Assembly (NCBI GenBank): GCA_014549065.1
Contig: JACDOX010000017.1
Location: forward strand, 6,378,808 to 6,442,807
Origin: Cardinalis cardinalis
Lineage: Eukaryota; Chordata; Aves; Passeriformes; Cardinalidae
Length of the DNA stretch: 64,000 nucleotides
Direction of reading: 5' to 3'
Positions 36,820-50,879 of the stretch are shown here, piece by piece (position 1 is the first letter of the stretch; the number at the start of each line of letters is the position of its first letter). Under the pieces are notes generated by a model, which was not told the DNA's origin, did no database searches, and saw only the letters and a program-made list of their open reading frames with translations. The translations under genes were made by a program, and so were the position numbers.

Positions 36820-36995
36820 GTTCTGAGTGTCTCTGCGGATGGAGGCTCCACCACCTCTCTGGACCCTGACTTGTTGCCTGGCTACCATTTTTTCCTTGAT
36901 ATCTCATAGGATTTCCCCTCCATGCCATTATGTCTGTTGTCCCTCACCTAGATCCATTTTCACTGCATCCTCCCACTGGATAAATCCAGCCCTGA
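36820..36995 (-). mobile_element. Second, older CR1-like fragment (-)
   Basis: GGATGGAGGCTCCACCACCT, TTTTTCCTTGATATC, TTTCCCCTCCATGCC and GTCTGTTGTCCCTCACCTAG follow the order of the CR1 3' region in reverse orientation, with more divergence than the neighbouring copy. It may be an older insertion or a rearranged piece of the same event. Confidence 0.6.
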
Positions 36996-37669
36996 GCTGG
37001 GATAATGCCACACAGCCAGGCTGTCCACACCACCTGCATGGTTTAATGCATCCTACAGCAATGCAGCTATGAAACATCTTGTGAGTTCGATACTCTTCTG
37101 CCTCTTTACATTTATTTTTCATAAACTGTCCTCACTGTCCGCACCCAACCTGGTTACAGGTATTTGAATATATTACCCTTGTAGGAGTAAGAAGAATTTA
37201 TCTGGCACATGCCCAGAAGTTCAAGCATATATCAACATCTGAGTCTGAACCACTTGTCTGTATCGACATTTTTAATAAGATTTAAACTATAAAATTGGAC
37301 TTCCTCCTAAGTAACCCATAAGCAATTTTTTTCTAATATTAACCCTGGAACAAAGAGGCTATGATATAAATTAGCAGAAGTATGCTAAAAATTAGACCAA
37401 ATACTTTCAAACCTCTGGGAAAACATTTTATTTAAAAACTCAATTTCAAAAATTATTTAATAAAATCCATATTTATATATCATTCTCTTTCAGGTTAGAG
37501 GATCAGCTCTGACACTATCTCTGAACTGCCTTTCCTATTTCTACCTCAAATTTCATTATATCACAAGAGGCTAGATTCAGACCACGTGTTACCAGGCAAA
37601 AAAATCAACTGACTCCTTCAGTGAAGAAGTTATGCCTGTTTCCTGAAGTGCTGAATTTAGCCTCACAGG
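36996..37669. other. No gene seen
   Basis: Unique sequence, AT-rich after about 37150. Confidence 0.5.
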
Positions 37670-37900
37670 CTCTCACTGGCAAAAAGCGGCCGGTGCCGTC
37701 TGCCCATTGCAGCCAGACAGAACCATCCTATGAGGAGACACGAGAGACATCATATTTCCCACAGTGGGAGCAATCTCCCTGAATCTCCACATGGTCGGCA
37801 GCGTGCCATTAAAGCCACTTAGGATAACAAGCCCTGTATAAACAGATTATCCAACAGACAAATTTTGTCAATATTGCTTCATCTTCTACAGTGCAACATT
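37670..37900. promoter_or_regulatory. Candidate conserved non-coding element
   Basis: Contains an unusually CpG-retaining start (AAAAAGCGGCCGGTGCCGTC) and then a dense non-repetitive block (CATGGTCGGCAGCGTGCC, AGCCACTTAGGATAACAAGC, CAGATTATCC). The retained CpGs and balanced composition suggest selection or recent origin. No open frame of note. Confidence 0.28.
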
Positions 37901-40900
37901 TGAATCTGGTTTAGCATGGCAGAAAGAAAAAAAGTCTAGAAAATCGAAAATCTTCGAAAAAATAATGTTTGTTAGGCAAAATAGTATTCCAATAATTACC
38001 TCAGNTTTTTGCATCTGTGACAGTATTTCCTAGGTCTGGTATTTGACAATGAGGGAAGTACTAAGTACATGAAAACATCGACATAACCTATGTGAGAATT
38101 TTGTACAACAGGAATTCCTATAATTTTTTTCCAGNAGAAAGAAGGAAGCTCCAGCTTTCCACATGCTCCCATTGAACTGAGCTAACCCTTGCAACNTGGC
38201 TTGGTGAAAACAAACTCAGTTGCTCAACATCTGTACTGCAGNTTTCATTAACACAATTACTGCCCTCAGTCATACGGTATTATTGATCAGCATCTGCACA
38301 GCAAAGCCTCTCTCCTGCAGGCTGGGGGGCTCCCCTTGGCCCCACCACTGCTCCCACAACAGCTCCAATGCCCTCCCTGGGGCTTACCAACACAGCGGCT
38401 CTGGGCTGCAAAGGGCTGCAAAGCTAACAAAATAAACCTCTGTGAAAGCAAACAACTAAGAAGGCAGCAAACTGCTGACTGTTGGCAGAAAAACTGGCTC
38501 GGAAGCAGAAGGGTTGGATTTCTCCTTTTGCACCTGGAAAAAATGTAGGCAAATCACTGCCTTCATGCTCTCTAAGTCAATCATGCCCAGCTCAACAAAA
38601 ATAGGTTAAAGCACACTCATATTATTGACACCTCCGAGAAGAAATCCATCTGTAGCCAGTAAAAAGCTCTCAAACTGAGTGGTACCCAGCGTTCAAAGAG
38701 CTACATACCTGAAATAAAGCCTTAAAATTCTGAAAAGCATAATTTTTTTTTAAAGAGCTAAAAACATAGCCCCACAATTAAAATGATGAGCTACATTTAA
38801 TTATATTTAGAATTATGATCTCCTTAAATAGATCAATTCAAATACTAATGCCTTAAATATAGGTTGCAATGTTCATTCTAGGCTATAAAGTCATATTGTT
38901 CAAAGTTTTTTTGAAGAAATTCAGATACTCAAATAAATGCAGAGTAATTTTTCACCAGAAGGGAAAAAACAATTTTAATCAACATCTTTCCAATTTGCAA
39001 CTACTCTGGAAATTTTTTTATTCAAAAAGGGGCAAAAAAAGGAGACGTCATCAAAGTTTTGCTTCAATATTTTCAAAGTAAAAAAAACCGACACATTGTT
39101 TCAAAGCCAAATTTACTTCAGTTTTAACACCTGAAAATTAATGTAAAATATTCTGGTTTGATTAATTATTTGAAATAAATATCCTATTGATTTCATTGCA
39201 TTTTAGATCTTTTCAAGTCAATGTAATAGAGCATTTCACTGGCAAGGAGGGAAGTTCCCAAATGACTATTTTCTAAATATAAGGAGGGTTTATTTGCTGC
39301 ATATTTTACCAGTCATTTTTCTTTATCCTTCCTCCCCCCCCCACCAGTCAACTTCCTAGTACTTAGATGGTTTCTCACACCAGCAAAAGTATAGTGCACA
39401 CTTAATTTTGGGTGTTAATCCCAGTAGAATCTGAGTAGTGAAGAGTAACAAAACTGACTAAGAGAGCCAGAGGAAGCATAGAGNCCTCTCAAATGCACTC
39501 AGTAACTTCACTGCTCTGCAGAATGACAGCAAGGCCCAGGTCTATCAGCTCTCATCCAGATGATGTTCTCAAACCAAGGGCAATTTTTTTTCTTTACTTT
39601 CAACAAGAACAAGCCTAGAGCTGAACAAAATTAGAAATTATGGACTTCATGTAGATAAAATTATCTAGCAGCTGTTACGTGGATAACTGGAAGATTATCA
39701 CAGCAGTACCTACTGGCCTTAAAACACTTGCATTTATTAAAACATTATNAAGAGATAAGAATTGCAGTCAAACTCCTGGAAATTAAATTTAAGTACAGCA
39801 AACATATAATTCTTAGATGGCCTAAATGGCCAAAGCTTGACAGAAGCTGAAGACACCACACTCACATACACAGCCAGCATATACACTTTTCATATGGCAA
39901 TACTATATGAAAGATATAATTCTATAATGTATACATGTAAGTGTATTTTATATATATAATGCTATATAATGCTTTTTGAATGTTTTCCATTTTAATAAAA
40001 AAGTACAGTACAAGGTACTGTGTTCCATAAGATATCTTTAATGAAGTTTAGCCTTGTTTTATTTGTCAGTATGAAGAAGAAATGNGGTATAAAGAATATG
40101 AAAGATTTAAATTTTTAAAGGAAATTAGAGCAGAGTTCCTCCGTGTCCTACAAACAAAAATATGGGACAAAGAAAGACCTTTAACTACTCTCATTTCTCT
40201 AAATAGCTAATAATGAGTCCTCAGACAAATTATTTGTGTGTTCCACTGCTCNAAGTAGAAAATCCTATTTTGCCATCCAGACCACTCTGGGAGATGCACT
40301 TGTGGCAGACATTTTCAACCACTGCTGCTGAGCTCACTAAACCTGNTGATCCTGTGTTCACAGTATAGAAATCATGGAAGACAATGTCTTTCTTTTAATA
40401 GTCTGCAGGAATTATAAATAATTTTAAGGATTTCTTTCAGGGTCTCTCTCTATGACAAAATCTGTTCACAGAGCAGGGTAATGCCTGCAGGACCATCCAG
40501 GGCTTCTGAGCAGCAAACTGGAAGTACTAAAATAAGGTGTGGTTACACTAATCTTTCTCATTTCAAATAATAAAAGCAGGTTCCTGTCAGACTGACAGGA
40601 CATGGGTGTTGCAAGTCCTATGATCTGAACACAGTTCTTTGACAAAAAATTTTAGGAGACGAAGCCAAGCATGTGCAAAGTCAACACAACAGCTAACCCC
40701 TAATTNAAACTTTACCAGAAACATCAGGGAACAACAGGGAAAAGTATTCAAAGCCTGTTTAATTCAAACAGTAATCTTTTCTAAGACTAGTCCAGACCCA
40801 TACTATCTTAGATAATTTCACTGTTACCTGCCTTTATTCTGTTCCTTTCTGTCCCCAAGGGCAGAAGCTATGTGGCACCATTGTCATTGCCACATCATTA

Positions 40901-43900
40901 TCTGTTGCAGCAGAAATAAAGCAATAAGCAAACAAACAAACAAACTTCTTTTTCTGACACCACCACTACAGGGGAATGCAAAACAAGAAAAACCCAGAAG
41001 GGCCCCAAAGCAATTTAGTGCATGAATATGACTGCTATCAGTTACCATACTGGAAATGTTGTGGGAGTTTTTCTGGCCTGTTTGTAGATGTGTGTGCTTG
41101 TTTTACAAGGTTCTCCACCAAGAACAAAACACCAGCAAGCCTTGTGTCTCCTGTAGAGTTGATTATATTAGATCATTTTATCTTATTGACAGAGGGGAGA
41201 GACAGGCTGGGTGTGATGAATGGCTATTGTTATACCCTACCTGACCACCCTGGCGCCCACCCAGGCACGCAGCCTGATGGCAATCAGGTAGCCTGACTCA
41301 TGTGATATTTGACAAAAGATAGGTCAAGATNCTCCCCATCTGTTATCAGGAAAAGCCTTCTGTCTACTTGCAGCAACACTACAGTGTTACTTTTACTACT
41401 GAAAAAATGTGTGGAAGTAAGAAGTGCAGCTTGCAGGTTTCCCTACTATTGTATTTACACTATTAAAAAGCAAAATGAAGCACTTGGATTGGAATAAATG
41501 GCATCTCTCTTCTGTCAGCATAGCCTAGCAAACACATATGCTTAAAGCAGACTGTGCTCTGGAGCATCCCCGACACAGTGAAATGTGAGCATGTACAGTC
41601 AGCCACCCTTATCCCTGTTCAGCTGACTAAATTATGAGCCTGCTATAAAACTGGTGTAGAACTGACTCACAGGGAACATTTTAGAAGATAGCACAGACAT
41701 TAACACAAATACAAGCGTTTGGATTGTGTCTGAGGTATGTAGCTGCAGCTTGAAAACTCAGCAATGGGAGCACTTCTGTTGTGAGAGAAGAAATTCCAGT
41801 AACTGCAATATGGAACTGCACATAGGGAATTACTAATACATTAACGTAAAAACCTTCTATCTCTAATGACATGAAATAAAACACAGAATGATGAGCAGTA
41901 AGTGCAGCTGTAAGACCAAGCAACGTTGTAATTTTGGACCATCTAACCTGAATATCCAGAGACATCTAAGANTTTCTACTGCAACTATAACCCTGCACCT
42001 TTGTGGAAGAAGTATTGTAGTAGCGGACCAGATGATGCATTTCCATTCAGTCACATAACCTGTGATATAAACTAATTATAAAGGAACACCTTCCACACTC
42101 GGGTAGAGTCACATCTAGCTCATGTGGCTTACTGCAGTACATTAATCCTACTCAGTATGAGAACTGAATGCTTCTAGGCAACTTTTCTTGTCTTCACCAT
42201 TAAATTNGATAAACTTTTTGCTACTCTTTCTGTATAGGGTTCAACATTTGTCAGTTTGCCAATACTAACAGCAAGCAACTTACTACAATAATTAATATCC
42301 CTTAATAATTTATTAGTAAGGATTGTAATTATTTCTTTTTTCTGTAGAGAGTTACTCTTAAAAGATTAGGCAGGCACATACTTTCCTACTCTTAGAGCTG
42401 GCCTTGTTGCTAGGCAGCAAACAAGAACATCACAAATTTTGGAAGATCTCACCAAATAAATTATCATCTTTTTTTCTTTGTTTTGACCTGAGCCTAATAG
42501 TGATATTTTTGTGTTCCACAGTTTGGTGGGTGCTTTGGAATTAGTTCATTTATTACTTNAGGCTCTTATTTTTTTTCATTCAAGAAAGTCATATGCAACT
42601 ACTTCCTGTCTCTGCAGGTTTAGGACAAAGATGATCAGCTGTGGAAAATTATTGCTAGTTAGCTCAGTCAAAAAGCAATGCCTGTTCATCAACATACACA
42701 ATGTCACTGGACAATTTTTAGCAAGCTAAAATCCCCCAGGGCATATAGTAGCCAGCAGACTGAAGGGCACAGGACACGAGCAGAAAGTTTATTTCTTATA
42801 GAATCCCTGGATAGCCAAGATTCTGATTTTCAACCCTTCCTTGCATGGCAAACGGATGAATTTAGCAAAAGCTGGTGTGGAAGACTGAAGCTTATTCCAA
42901 TCTATAACTGCACAGATGCTTTCAGAAGTTNCATATTGAAATTATATCACCCTATATGATGTAGGTGCTTATGGATGTTTTAGCAGCAACCTGGGTACTA
43001 TATCATAGCAGCAGTCCAGGGTGACAAGTGCAGTAAATCATCTCTAGCCTGGAACCATAACACATTACAGTCACAGAGTTCTTCAACATGGCTTTATTGC
43101 CCTTTATAAATTATTAGACAGTTAAGAGACAAATACTTCTGGCAAAATCCTTAGTGATAGGCAGCATGGCAATGAATTTCCTTGTCATTTGCTATGGATT
43201 GTCATGCAGCTTGGCTCTATGAGAGTAGCAGATTTAAATGAAGACCTCCAATAAACGCAGTGCCTTTAAATAGGGCTTTCTTCTTCCATTTCTGTAGTTG
43301 AAGCTGAAGCAACTGCCTGTTCNACACCAACAGAAACAGCAACATTCTATTGAACTTGCCCTTTTCCATGGAATGNAACATGTGGCTTGGTGTCACCACT
43401 GGCCTGTTCAAACACAGCTTTTGAACATTGGTGCACCAGTTTGCATTCGTGCTGAGTGCACTACAGGCCCTTCAGCTCAAAGCAGGAATGCTCTACATTC
43501 ACTTTGCACTTTGTAGGTGAATTCAAACACACAGAGCCCGAGGCAATGGAGCAGTGCAAACTATATAGCTGGTAAACATCCAAGATCTAAGAAACTTAGA
43601 GAGGCATGATGATGAACTCCTTGAAAATGGGTAAAAACAACTCTTGTCAATCCAAATTACTTAATATAAAAGAGATTTTTGTCATGCAATTAAAATTCAT
43701 ACACAATCCATAAAATCTGTTTTTAATGACCATAATGCCATGAAAAGGCAATAAAGACTCGTTACACAAACCTTTCTCCTAATATTTTCCACTACAAANA
43801 AAACCTAAGGCCCACGTTACGTATTTTATAAATCATATCTCACAAGCATCCTCACAATACAGNAAAACTGCACTCAGTACAGCAATTTCTGCAGTTAGGG

Positions 43901-46900
43901 ACAGAAAACCACCATTTTTCTAAGTATGAACTGAGGTAATAAGATTTCCCATTCATGATTATGTAGAAAATAGGTAATTACAACAAATCAGTGAACCAAA
44001 CATTAGTTCCCTAATGCATAGATTTTTATAATTAAAATCTGTATCAGTCTAGAACATCACTTTTTTTCCCTCCTGGAAAATTACTGTTAATGGCTTATTC
44101 CTACAATTGAGCTGCATTCACATTAAAGTGGAAAAATGAAGCATTCATATTTATTTTTGTTCAAAATCATGTCTTTTGCAATGTCAGTCTTAATTCAGAA
44201 TTCAGAAAATGCTGAAGTCAAATACAGAGCTGCACAAGTGGGTTTACATTTCAAGTTTAAGATGATTTCTTGGAACATTTCCCGCCAGATAAAAAGGTTT
44301 CTAATCATAGTCTCAACTAAGACTCCCACATCCTCTGCTTCTGGAGTGCTTTTGGCTTTGCATTGATAGTCTGGGTCCCAAGGGAGAATCACAGCTAACA
44401 ATTGCATCACACATCCTCAAACGCCTCACAAACATCGCAGCATGGTGCAGCCACACAGGGCTGTCACGTAGCTCANGTGACACACAGATGGACACAGCCA
44501 TAGCCAGTGACAACACAGGCAAATGCACCCCTTTTGCTTAACTACTAAATGTATGCTCAAATACATCACTCATTGCAGATAAATATTTATACTCTGCTTT
44601 TGAGGTGGCATGTGATAATCTTGCTGCAAAATACTAACTTATGCACATTCTATCCATATTGAGCAGATCAAAACTTGTGTCTTGTCACTACAAANGCATA
44701 TTTACAATGAGCTTTGAAAATAATTTTATTTAAATTATCACACCTCTGAAATCCCTCATTAAGAAAAATTACTTCAAAATCTGCAGGTGAAAAATTGTCA
44801 TTCATTTATGGTCCTGTCTCGCACAAAAAAGTTTTAAGCTTGTGACATTAACAGGCTGAAAAATCTTCTGTTTCAACAGATTGAAGAACTATTCAAGTTC
44901 CTAAGATAACTTTTACNTGTTCATAAAAAAATAGTAAAATAAATTAGAAACTAAAAAACTAAATCTATCACTGACATGAAATAGGTGAACATGCAAATGT
45001 TTAGATCTTTAAAAATTAGTCTGTGTGTCATTTCCATTCCACAGTCAATAAGAAAGGGCTTTGTCCTTTCGGCTGGCATATGACTCTTACTAATGCTTAA
45101 ACTGCATTCTTCCTACTTCATCTAGAAAATGAAATTTCTGAGGTATTTGATAACACAAGGCAGAATAAAACAAAAATATACTACTTATATCTTCTTTTGG
45201 GGATATATTACACTTAGGGAAAAAAATATTACAAGCCTAAAATCCACACAGTAATCAAATACTCCCTTTGAGGAATTTANAGGAAGAGGTATGCTTTTGA
45301 AACAATCATATGTATAAAGAGTTAACAGACATGATGGTATAATATTTGCCTCATCATTTTCCATCTATTTGTTTAAGAACCCAAATTTCTATATGGAAAA
45401 GACAAAACAAAAAAGACCTCCATACTTAAAATTACACATTTTGATTCAATTTAACTAAAAGGCAAAGGGAAAAAAAACACCAAGAAAAAATTACAAAGCT
45501 AGAAAGACTTCTGTAGGACAAGATTGTTTGATTCAGTCTGTCCACACTACATAGCATCTGATGACAGGCTCTTTAACAGAGCTATAAAACATGCTAACAG
45601 TGCTATTAAGATTACTTCTACCATCTCCCAGCACAGGCACAAATGCTCTTGGCACAGTCACATTTTGTACCCGCCTATGCCAAATTTCAAAGTTGCAGAT
45701 AAGACACAAGAAGTAGAGAAATAGACACTTGTTTGCAGCTCAGAAAAATCCAGGTGGAATCTCTTCCATTAAGGAAAGATGTCACCAAGTAAGGTCATAA
45801 GGCACAAAGAGATGTCAAGCTCTAAAGAAACAGTGCCCCTCCAAAAATGTGAGGTAGGTACCCAAATAATGGGTAGAGTTAGAGGACAATTCCTCAAAAA
45901 GCATTCTAAAGATAACTGGGGANCTACAGGATAACTGGTAGTGTAGTTACCAATGGCTGAAAACAAGGAGGAAATACATGGCTAAACCCCATCCAAGCAA
46001 CAGTGGTTGATTTTTGACTGTGAACCTCAGAGGCAAGCAGAGGACACTGTTTAAATCAGAGAAGCCTCAAGGAGGGAGCTCAGACAGACTAACAAGAACC
46101 TCCCAAGAANACAGCAGGCACAAAGTGCCATTGGCATAGGCCCAGCTGCCAGAACTGAGAGGACGCCAGCTCTTTTCCAATTCCAGGTACCCTGCTGGTT
46201 TCTGCTTTAACTTCCAGAAGTGACATAGCACAGACTGAAAGCTCAGCAAAAATCTTTCTTCTGTATCCAGAGATAATCAAGAAGTAAAGTAAGCAAACGT
46301 CCTAGGTTGACTACATGATGCTTATCACAAATAAGAAAATAGGACTGGAATATCAAGTTTGAGAGAATGGAAAATTATTGTTATTATGGTCTCCTAATGC
46401 TAAGTACTCGCTCTGCTTCAACAGATTTCTGGCATGCCTTAGTCAAAGTAACAGCAAGTATTCATCTATGCATTTCATAGCATTTGTTCAGGAACAAAAA
46501 ATTCAACCAAACTGAAAGTATAAAAAGAAATATTTCTCTGAAAATGCCAAACAAATTCAGAGACACCACAAATGAAAAAACATCAGCTGCCAAAATATTG
46601 AAATTAATTGAAAGGAGAGTTGAAGTTCAAGATTTTCTAGAATTTATTTTAGTATTTATTTGAGGAGTACCTATTTAACAATATACTCCTTACCAAAGAC
46701 TTAACAAAAACAAATTTTCAGTTTACGTCATGCCTCAGACATAAGGAAAAAGTAATTCTAGAGCATAATTGCTGTTTCTTAATGGAAATTAGTTTTTCAA
46801 TCATTTAAAATTCACTCCAATTAACAATATAAGCTTATTAGGTTTCAATAAACCAAGATATCTGAAAATTCTACTNGCTCAAAAGAAATCAAACCAACAA

Positions 46901-49462
46901 AATTAAAACAAAACAANCAACAACAGCAAAAACNAGCAAAAAAACCAAAGGAATATTAAATTCACAGCATTTATCTCATTTTTTCCAATCCCTATTTTGC
47001 ACAATCTGTGTAGAATTTAAAGGGATTAAAATGCATTCCTAATCTTCTCCTTTGAATAATTTCTATTGCCAAAATTTTATATGTTCCGTTCCTAATCCTT
47101 TGTGATTGTTTTGTCCCAGCAGAGTGCAGATGTTTTACTGAGATCTACTGCAAACAGATCCCACTAAATAAGACTATATAACACAATAAGTGACTCACTG
47201 TTACAAGAAAATGCAGAAAACACATTATAAGACNTATTGCAAATTATATCCAAGCCCAGCTTTAACCTTTAAATGAAGATTGTACAACTACTATGTACTT
47301 TAGTGAGAAGTACACTTTAACCTTGAAATAAGTATCTTAAACTGGTCCACCTGTCCTCTTTGACTCACTCTCTGCAAACAGCAGTTCCTGATATAAATGA
47401 AAACATGCTTTTGCTACATGACTTCCAGGAGATNCTCTAGATCAATTAGCATTTGTATTATCATTTCAGGAAGTGATATATAACCCTGGCCACTTTTTGA
47501 GTTATCTCTTGCAGAGCTTCTTATCCCTCTGTCAACTCACATTTGTCTGCTCATGAAGTTACTGGAAAGAATGACTCAACATTAATTTCAATTACAGCAG
47601 AGTGAAAGTCCATTCATAAATATTGCCCCTGACAGACATTTGGCTTCTTGAGGNTGACCTTGATTAACCAGTACACACTCCATATGCCAAAGAATCAAGA
47701 ACTTGCAACGTTGCTTTAACTCAAATACACAGTATTTCAGGGGGAAAAGAAAAAAAAAGTTCACATTAAAAAACAAGTTTTTAGTATATTAAAGCAATTT
47801 CCAGCAATTGTACCATCTTTGTAATATCCTTTACTGTAATCACCTAAGGAGTACTGAAGATGCACTAAAGGCAAGATTTCATTCATTCTGAAGCACATCT
47901 AATTGAATCTTAAAGTACCAGTATCAGCGTTCTTTTCCTTTGTGAATGCCTGCAGAAATGTANTGGATCAGGTTTCAAGTATTTATAAGTTATTCATAAT
48001 ATAAACATAGCTTGATGGAAGTCTTGTGATTCTACCAGTTTGAAGGTATACAGTGCAGGTATACAGTGCACCAGTCTCCAAAATATAAAAGCATTCTGAG
48101 AAGCACATATGCATACAGCACATGCTATATAGACAGAAGATGGCCAGAAAANGAACAAATACTCTTTCTGTGTGAGATACAGGACAGCAGATGGTGAGGT
48201 TGGTTTTTCTGTAGCATTAGCATCTTCCCCCTGATTGTCATAGTGCCTCAGGGTCCTTTGAGCATTTAACAAGCCAGTAAGATAAGGTGAGGAACAAACA
48301 CAAGGAGAGACTAAAGTCCAAACCTGAAAGTATCTCGGAGCATAAGGATTATTGATTACTGAAGTCATGAGGGTTCAGGCATTTTGTTCTGTTGAGAATC
48401 AGGCCTAAATGATCATCCAAAGTGGCATGGAGAGTTTGAGGGAATGAACTTCCACCTCTATCATCTGTGCCAGNCTGCACAATCACTCCTTAGATTCTTG
48501 GGTTTATTTTGTCTTCATATTGTNAAGTGCTGCAGCTGCCAGAAAATGAGGCTATGTGCACCTCTTCCCAACAACAACAACAAAAAATTGTGAAGACAGC
48601 TTTGGTGGAACTGTCAACTGCAAAATTCACTTGACTCTATCCTAATGTACAGGACAGGGTAAACACTGTTCAGATGATCTACAAAAGGCAGCTAAAATAA
48701 AAAGCCACCAACTTTGAAGAGGCTTCCACTTTTTAAACACAAATATGACCTCAGATACCATGCTGNCTTCATGGTTTGGCTTTTCAAGTTTATGCATGTC
48801 ATAGTTAGTTATCTGAATTGGATTATGCATTGTAAACCCATCTGGTGTAGCCAGATTATAAGAAAGTGCTTTTAATGCCAATCATGAAGCAATCTCCTCT
48901 GCAGTCACAGTAATACTGTACCATGCTTACTTTCTGCCCAAAATGCTCACAGATACCTTGCAGTTGTTGAGTCCACTTCAAAATAATATATTGGTTAATT
49001 TAATTAAAACTTCAATGCAAGAGGTTCTCAGGAGACTATATGAAATCACAGAAAAGCGGATACAAGGACAATATGCTGCTGAGCTAATTGCAAATATATC
49101 TAAAAAGCCCTTTATCCTAATTTAGTGATAAAATCTATTTCCCAAGCTTCTTTCAGCTAGGTGATATTTTCTGCTGAGATATCCTTCAAGTAAAGCCAAT
49201 ATTCACTAAAAGCAATTACTGGTGCTGCCAGAACAAGTATTGAAGAGCAGTGGGAGAGCCTGCCCAGTCTGGTTCAGGATCTCTTTCTGCCTTGGCACTG
49301 CGTGTTTGCTCTGGAGGAGGTAACACCCCACTGCTGCCAAGGGGCTAAAACCCAGTGCACATTCTGTCTCCAGTAGCAGAGAGCAGCTGTCTACCAGAAA
49401 CATTNAAGAAAACTGCTGATTACAACACTTAAATGGCAAATTAAGCCATAAGGTTGAATACA
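37901..49462. other. No gene seen; long AT-rich stretch
   Basis: About 11.5 kb with no supported gene or recognised transposon. It contains a poly-C run at 39333-39342, TA-rich sequence at 39897-39972, an AAAC microsatellite at 40929-40945 and an A-rich CAACAA tract at 46900-46948. A possible RFX-like imperfect palindrome lies at 42404-42425. All open frames are short and unrecognised. Confidence 0.5.
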
Positions 49463-49950
49463 ATGCTCCACAAAACAATGGATTTGGCAGCTCGGGCCCT
49501 GCAGCAGTTTCCATGGCTCCGCTGGAGCGTTGCTCCTCAGAGAGCTCCCACACTCCCACACCTGCCCCTCATGCCCTCGTGGCCTGGCTGTGCTGACACA
49601 TCCATCCTTCCCACACACCCTGGTGTGCCACGAGGGCCAGCGGTTCCCCGGGACCAGAAGCCCAACACTAAGCCTGCCATGACAGGGCCCTCACCATGCT
49701 CTACCTTGTCCCCTCTCTGCCAGGGCTGCCATGCCAATCNCCCAACACCGGCACCGTGGCTCGGCCGTAGAAGCGCTGGCAGGGATGAGCACACAGGAGG
49801 TGCCCCATGTAAGGAGCCAGTGATTTTTCCTGCCTACCTCATATCCGCCACTCTCCATCACAGAGTCTCCTCCACCACCTTCTCCCAGTCTGCAAATTGG
49901 CACTGCTACTCTGCAAATAAATTCACTTTCCTACAAACTAGAATGTAGCC
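49463..49950 (+). other. GC- and CpG-rich patch with a 161-codon open frame
   Basis: This is one of the most GC-rich segments of the window, with CpG clusters (CTCCGCTGGAGCG, GAGGGCCAGCGGTTCCCCGG, CGGCACCGTGGCTCGGCCGT). An ATG at 49463 opens a Pro-rich frame to 49948. Open frames also run on the minus strand, so their length probably reflects the scarcity of stop codons in GC-rich DNA. A small CpG island, an unannotated first exon, or an old GC-rich repeat are all possible. Confidence 0.3.
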
Positions 49951-50879
49951 AACTGAACTGCGATTTCCATTTCCGAACAGCATCTTAATGGCCTTGTGGA
50001 AAGCACCTTTCACTTAAGGCAGTTTGTGATCCAGCTGCCACAGGATGCCATTTGTTTTCCAGCATTCCTCATGCTTCTAAGATGCCTACTTTATCAAGGC
50101 AGCAACCACCCCCCTTAAGGCATTTTAGTTCATCTGCCTTTATAACATTCATGGCAATAAGATATGACTTATCTTTCTGTAAATACAGATTCTATCATTT
50201 TTAAACTCCTAACACAATTCCTTGCTGATTTCCCACACTTCTACCATGATCTTATCCTGCATCTATTTCAGATCCATTCTGTACTCTGCTTTTTGTAGGA
50301 AGCAGAGCTACTAAGATCCTTAACAAACCCNTCTTTCCAATTTTCACACTCTTTGACTCTAATCGGCTTTCTACCAGCCAGCAGCCATAGCACAAGAACA
50401 GACTTTTTACCATGAAGTATCTCAATTGACTTTAGGTAATTCAACCAGACAATATAAAAGCCTCTTTGAACAATTCAGCAGCTACCATGTAAATATCTTA
50501 ATTAGTGAATCAACAGAGGATTTTCCTTCACTTTAATGACTGCATTGGAANGTGAATATCTTTGGCAATGTGTTTTAAAAACACCGATTACTGAGTCACA
50601 NTGTTGTCTTCCCAAGCAAAATGCAGCTATGCAAATGATACAATTGTTTCACCATACCCTTGATGAAAAAAACATCAAACAATTGAATATTCTAATTTTC
50701 CTTTCCTCTTTCCTTAGAGTACTGCATGTCACCTCTAGAAAAATCCAGATCCCATCCCACACTGGCCTCAAAAAAAGCACACTAATTCAGGCTTTGACTT
50801 AAGTTTCCAACTGGTAAAAACCAGAAANGCTATTAACACTTCAGAGTCTTACTGAAGTTTACCAGCATTCAGTCTTAGT
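49951..50879. other. No gene seen
   Basis: AT-rich unique sequence; nothing recognised. Confidence 0.5.

Noticed and set aside
36578..36928. Overlapping open frames as genes
   Set aside because: They run through CR1 fragments in minus orientation and are by-products of the repeats.
40005..40021. ACAGTAC-AAG-GTACTGT hairpin
   Set aside because: A seven-base stem is expected repeatedly by chance.
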